NCBI GenBank assembly: GCA_963812945.1
Contig: CAWEXD010000008.1
Span: 2,914,001-2,978,000, forward strand
Length of the DNA: 64,000 nucleotides
Direction of reading: 5' to 3'
Source: DASRDR01 sp963812945 [NCBI: uncultured Candidatus Rokubacteria bacterium]
GTDB taxonomy: Bacteria > Methylomirabilota > Methylomirabilia > Rokubacteriales
Part shown: one piece after another, positions 60,738 through 64,000 of the stretch
How positions within the stretch are numbered: position 1 is the first letter of the stretch
How the letters are laid out: each line of letters opens with the position of its first letter
Position numbers and translations under genes: made by a program
Notes under the pieces: generated by a model
Told to the model about the DNA's origin: nothing
The model's database searches: none
The model's input: the letters and a program-made list of their open reading frames with translations, nothing else

Positions 60738-61720
60738 CGCGAGTCTTGTCGCTGGTCACACTGATCCTGGCCCTCCTCGCCGCGCCGCTCACCGCCGAAG
60801 CGCAGCCGGCGGGGAAGGTCTATCGGATCGGGTTTCTGGGCGTGGGCTTGCGCGAGGGCCGGGCGTTCTTGATTGAGGGCTTTCTCCAAGGACTGCGTGA
60901 GCACGGCTACGTCGAGGGCCGAAACATCATCATCGAGTACCGCTTCTCCGAGGACCGAAACGATCGGCTGCCCGCGCTCGCGGCGGAACTGGTCGATCGG
61001 AAGGTGGAGCTCATTCTAGCGTCCGGTACCCCGGCGAGCTTTGCGGCCAGGCAGGCCACCAGCACGATTCCGATCGTTATGGGGAGCCTTGCCGCCAATC
61101 CGGTGGAGACCGGTCTCATCGTCAGCCTGGCGCGGCCCGGTGGCAACATCACCGGGATGACGGAGATGGCCGCGCAGCTCGGCGGGAAGCGGCTGGAGAT
61201 GCTCAAGGAGACCGTGCCGGGCCTTTCACGCGTGGCGGTCTTCTGGAATCCCCTCAACCCTGCCTACGGGCCGATCCTGAAGGAACTCGAGGCGGCAGCC
61301 CCCGCGCTGGGGGTGGAGCTTCGCCGCGTGGAGGTGCGTGTTCCCGAAGATTTTGACGCTGCCTTTCAGAGCGCGATCAGGCAGCGCGCCGGGGCGCTGA
61401 TCGTGCCCGGCGATCCCTTGGTTACCAACCGGCCACGAACGGTCACGGACCTAGCGCTCAAATATCGACTGCCGACGATGTTCGAGAACAAGGAGTTCGC
61501 GGAGGTCGGGGGCCTCCTGTCTCTTGGAGTGAACCTCGTGGACTCGTACCGGCGGGCCGCGAGCCATGTGGACAAGATCTTGAAGGGGGCCAAGCCCGGT
61601 GACCTGCCGATGGAGCAGCCCACGAAGTTCGATCTGTTCGTCAACCTCAAGACCGCGAAGGCGCTCGGCCTCACGATCCCGCCGGCGGTGCTGGCGCGGG
61701 CGGATGAGGTGATCCAATGA
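60734..61720 (+). CDS. ABC_sub_bind family solute-binding protein (array copy 1)
   Basis: 328 residues, coupled to the cyclase gene by an ATGA overlap. Signal peptide LSLVTLILALLAAPLTAEAQ; then VYRIGFLGVGLREGRAFLIE, LREHGYVEGRNIIIEYRFSE, STIPIVMGSLAANPVETGLI and the conserved C-terminus EQPTKFDLFVNLKTAKALGL. A PF04392-type periplasmic receptor. No permease or ATPase is encoded in the operon, so it may serve sensing or an unlinked transporter. Confidence 0.88.
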   Translation: MTRVLSLVTLILALLAAPLTAEAQPAGKVYRIGFLGVGLREGRAFLIEGFLQGLREHGYVEGRNIIIEYRFSEDRNDRLPALAAELVDRKVELILASGTPASFAARQATSTIPIVMGSLAANPVETGLIVSLARPGGNITGMTEMAAQLGGKRLEMLKETVPGLSRVAVFWNPLNPAYGPILKELEAAAPALGVELRRVEVRVPEDFDAAFQSAIRQRAGALIVPGDPLVTNRPRTVTDLALKYRLPTMFENKEFAEVGGLLSLGVNLVDSYRRAASHVDKILKGAKPGDLPMEQPTKFDLFVNLKTAKALGLTIPPAVLARADEVIQ

Positions 61721-62694
61721 TTAGCCGGCGTGCGCTCGTCACTGGCGTGGTCACTCTCCTTGCCGCGCCGCCGCTCGCGGCCGAGGCACAGCCGGCTGGC
61801 AAAGTGCCGCGCGTGGGTATGCTGGCCAACGGGTCCGCCGCGACGTCTCCCCCCGTGGATGCCTTCCGGCGGGGGCTGAGTGATCTCGGCCACGTCGAGG
61901 GTCAGACCATCGCGCTGGAGATCCGGTGGGCGGAGGGGCGCTTCGAGCGACTGCCCGAGTTGGCGGCAGACCTCGTCCGGTGGAAGCCCGACGTCCTGGT
62001 GACCGCGGGACCCTACGGGCTCCAGGCTGCGCGCAGCGCGACGACGACGATTCCGATCGTCATGATCTCCTGCGACCCGGCAGAAAGCATCGTGGAACGC
62101 GTCGCGCGCCCAAGCGGTCACATCACGGGCGTCACCTGCATGTCGTCGGACCTCACGCCGAAGCGCTTGCAACTGCTGAAGGAGGCCGTGCCGTCGGTCC
62201 GCCGGGTGGCGGTGCTCTACAACCCCGTCGACCCGAACAAGGCCGAGGAGGTGCGGCAGATGCAAGCCCCGGCCCGTACGCTGGGGATTTCCCTTCACCC
62301 CGTGGAGGCGACGGAAGCCGAGGCGTTCGAGAGGGCCGCCGCCGACGCAGCCCGCGTCCAGAGCGACGCGCTGATCGTTCTCCCCGACCCCCTCACCCTC
62401 CTCGAGCGTCGGAGGGTGGTCGATCTCGCCGCGAAGCATCGGCTGCCGGCCATGTACGGCTTCAAGGAATTCGTGGCGGCCGGCGGCCTGATGTCGTACG
62501 GCACCATGCAGACGGATCTCTACCGGCGAGCGGCGGCGCACGTGGACAAGGTCCTCCGGGGCAGGAAGCCAACCGAGATACCCGTGGAGCAGGCCACGCG
62601 CTTCGAGCTGGTGATCAACCTCAAGACCGCCAAGGCCCTCGGCCTCACCATCCCGCCGGCGGTGCTCGCGCGGGCGGATGAGGTGATCGAGTAG
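61717..62694 (+). CDS. ABC_sub_bind family solute-binding protein (array copy 2)
   Basis: 325 residues, ATGA overlap with copy 1. The N-terminus (MISRRALVTGVVTLLAAPPL) has a twin-arginine-like motif. Then VPRVGMLANGSAATSPPVDA, LSDLGHVEGQTIALEIRWAE, TIPIVMISCDPAESIVERVA and ending EQATRFELVINLKTAKALGL. The pattern is complete. Divergence from copies 1 and 3 is large, so these are old paralogues rather than fresh duplications. Confidence 0.88.
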   Translation: MISRRALVTGVVTLLAAPPLAAEAQPAGKVPRVGMLANGSAATSPPVDAFRRGLSDLGHVEGQTIALEIRWAEGRFERLPELAADLVRWKPDVLVTAGPYGLQAARSATTTIPIVMISCDPAESIVERVARPSGHITGVTCMSSDLTPKRLQLLKEAVPSVRRVAVLYNPVDPNKAEEVRQMQAPARTLGISLHPVEATEAEAFERAAADAARVQSDALIVLPDPLTLLERRRVVDLAAKHRLPAMYGFKEFVAAGGLMSYGTMQTDLYRRAAAHVDKVLRGRKPTEIPVEQATRFELVINLKTAKALGLTIPPAVLARADEVIE

Positions 62695-63689
62695 TGGACC
62701 GGCGAGCGTTCACGATGGGAGCCCTCGGCCTCCTCGCCGCGCCCCTCGCTGTCGAAGGCCAGCCGGCCGGCAAGAAGCTGCCGCGCGTCGGGTTTGTCTA
62801 CGCGGGGACCCCGGTGGCCGAGATGCTGGGGCCGGACCCGGTGTCGCCGGACTTTCGCATGTTCTTGCACACTCTCCGGGATCGCGGCTGGATCGACGGT
62901 CGGAGCGTCGTAATTGACCGCCGCTCGGCGGAGCGCAAGTGGGACCAGGTTCCGGCCCTCTTCGCCGACGTAATCCAGCACGAGCCGGACGTCATTGTGG
63001 CAGTGACGAGCCGCATGGCCGTGGCGGCAAAGCAGGCCACCAGCACTATCCCCATTGTCGCGACGATGGGCCGCGCCGTGGAGACCGGACTCGCCGCCAG
63101 CCTGGCGCGGCCGGGCGGGAACCTCACCGGGATCGACGTCGCCCAGACAGCGGACTTCTCCGCCCGGCGCATCCAGCTTCTGAAGGAGGTGGCGCCCGGC
63201 CTCCGACGTGTAGCCGTCCTCACGGATCCCCTCGGGATCCCACGGCTCAAGGTAGTCCAAGACCTAGTTAAACCACTGGGGATCACGCTGACCGTCCTGG
63301 CCACCGACAGCGACGCGAAGCTCGACGCCGCGCTGGCGGCGGTGGCCGCCGATCGTCCCACCGCGCTGGTGACGGAGCCGGTGGCGGTGCCCGAAGCCCA
63401 GTACCGTCGCCTGGCCGACTTCGCCCTCCGGCACCGGCTCCCGACCATGACGCCGTACCGGGAGCTCACCGAGGCGGGAATGCTGATGAGCTACGGGTAT
63501 AACGTCGACGACCTGTTCCGGCACCTGGCGGTCTACGTCGACCGCATCCTACGGGGGGCGAAGCCCGGCGACCTGCCGATCGAGCAGCCCACCAAATGGG
63601 ACTTCGTGGTCAACCGGAAGACAGCCCGGACGCTTGGGCTCACGCTGCCGCCGACCATCCTGGTTCAAGCTACCCAGATCATCGACTGA
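62694..63689 (+). CDS. ABC_sub_bind family solute-binding protein (array copy 3)
   Basis: 331 residues. GTG at 62694 shares one base with the preceding stop (TAGTG). The signal DRRAFTMGALGLLAAPLAVE is again twin-arginine-like. Then LPRVGFVYAGTPVAEMLGPD, LRDRGWIDGRSVVIDRRSAE, STIPIVATMGRAVETGLAAS and a final EQPTKWDFVVNRKTARTLGL. Last gene of the five-gene operon; the following 196 bp contain no gene. Confidence 0.87.
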   Translation: MDRRAFTMGALGLLAAPLAVEGQPAGKKLPRVGFVYAGTPVAEMLGPDPVSPDFRMFLHTLRDRGWIDGRSVVIDRRSAERKWDQVPALFADVIQHEPDVIVAVTSRMAVAAKQATSTIPIVATMGRAVETGLAASLARPGGNLTGIDVAQTADFSARRIQLLKEVAPGLRRVAVLTDPLGIPRLKVVQDLVKPLGITLTVLATDSDAKLDAALAAVAADRPTALVTEPVAVPEAQYRRLADFALRHRLPTMTPYRELTEAGMLMSYGYNVDDLFRHLAVYVDRILRGAKPGDLPIEQPTKWDFVVNRKTARTLGLTLPPTILVQATQIID

Positions 63690-63885
63690 CGCACACGAAT
63701 CGAGGTATGTGTTCCGCTGACGCGAGCGTTGAAGTGATCGAATGACGCCCCCGATCTGGCTCGACGCCGCGGGGCGTCCACGCCCTACGCGGACCTGCTG
63801 GACCTGTGGCCGCGAGATCGGCGATGTGCTTCCGCGCCGAGGATCTTCGCCCACACGAGTGCAGGGCCATGGCCGACGAGCCGGG

Positions 63886-64000
63886 CTAGGAGGGCCTCGA
63901 ATGCAGCGCCTCGACCACTGCTGCCTTGAGCGTCTGTAGGGGAAAGGGCTTCGCGACGACCGGCAGCCTCCATTCGCTGGCCCGTCGCATCACAGCCGGG
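63886..64000 (-). CDS. Response-regulator receiver domain, C-terminal end (partial)
   Basis: Only the last 37 codons lie in the window: VMRRASEWRLPVVAKPFPLQ then TLKAAVVEALHSRPS and a stop at 63886-63888. The K-P-F after a short strand is the conserved Lys of receiver domains, followed by the last helix. It could be a lone response regulator or the tail of a hybrid kinase. It converges with the kinase/cyclase/receptor operon, so it is a possible partner of that kinase. Confidence 0.65.
   Translation of the reverse strand, partial: PAVMRRASEWRLPVVAKPFPLQTLKAAVVEALHSRPS

Noticed and set aside
63690-63885. Small zinc-finger-like plus-strand frame (63742-63939, CWTCG)
   Set aside because: Single CxxC, no ribosome site, overlaps the receiver-domain gene end on the other strand; judged non-coding.
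1-64000. CRISPR array
   Set aside because: No regularly spaced repeats were seen anywhere; the only short repeats are the pair at 19.9 kb and IS ends.

Overview
The window is a GC-rich (roughly 65-70 %) bacterial chromosome segment. It has dense gene packing, 4-bp ATGA/GTGA overlaps inside operons, many solute-binding proteins, GAF-domain kinases and cyclase/ATPase/TPR regulators. This gene content resembles large-genome soil or subsurface lineages such as Candidatus Rokubacteria (Methylomirabilota). That placement rests on gene content and recall only; there is no rRNA in the window.

Region 1 (1-5.8 kb): a carbohydrate ABC importer (two permeases, binding protein) with an SDR, divergent from a 3-hydroxyisobutyrate-dehydrogenase-like enzyme and an aldo/keto reductase. 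It looks like sugar or sugar-acid uptake and oxidation. Region 2 (5.8-10.5 kb, minus strand): DUF2277, a SnoaL-like protein, a PqqD-like/M50-like membrane protein whose HExxH reads HQVIH, a cyclic-nucleotide-binding protein, an Os1348/NHLP-like small protein and a dimethylformamidase-like protein. Then come an alkaline-phosphatase-family enzyme (10.6-11.9 kb) and a three-gene MNT nucleotidyltransferase/HEPN/unknown module (12-13.5 kb).

Region 3 (13.6-25 kb) is a quinate/shikimate-to-protocatechuate catabolic island. It holds a shikimate/quinate dehydrogenase, a TRAP transporter, a TetR regulator, an HPPD-like protein plus 3-dehydroshikimate dehydratase, pcaC, pcaH, pcaG, pcaB, a type II dehydroquinase and an S33 hydrolase. 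hflX follows, ending at a clear hairpin terminator.

Region 4 (26.6-34.8 kb) is accessory: a secreted protein, DUF5676, an orphan HicA, an IS3-family element, a tandem duplication of ABC_sub_bind proteins, DUF1344, an iron permease and a HAD/ArfB chimera. Region 5 (34.9-40.8 kb): amidase, family-5 solute-binding protein, DppB/DppC-type permeases, then a rhodanese-CBS protein interrupted by one in-frame TGA at an active-site-loop Cys position. A SECIS-like hairpin follows the TGA, so this is a candidate selenoprotein.

Region 6 (40.8-53.7 kb) looks like an island starting at a tRNA-like relic. It contains a PLD/helicase fusion, a rhomboid protease, IS91 and cyclase debris, a low-GC pair (HEPN-like plus nucleoside-deoxyribosyltransferase/TIR-like), an intact IS256-family element and an intact IS1380-family element, both with target duplications. 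Region 7 (53.8-63.7 kb) is one translationally coupled five-gene operon: a five-GAF histidine kinase, a cyclase/ATPase/TPR protein and three ABC_sub_bind proteins.

Four genes (dctP, tetR, the family-5 solute-binding protein and a small ORF at 52.6 kb) each carry a single extra base that breaks the frame. These are either genuine decay or residual sequencing errors.
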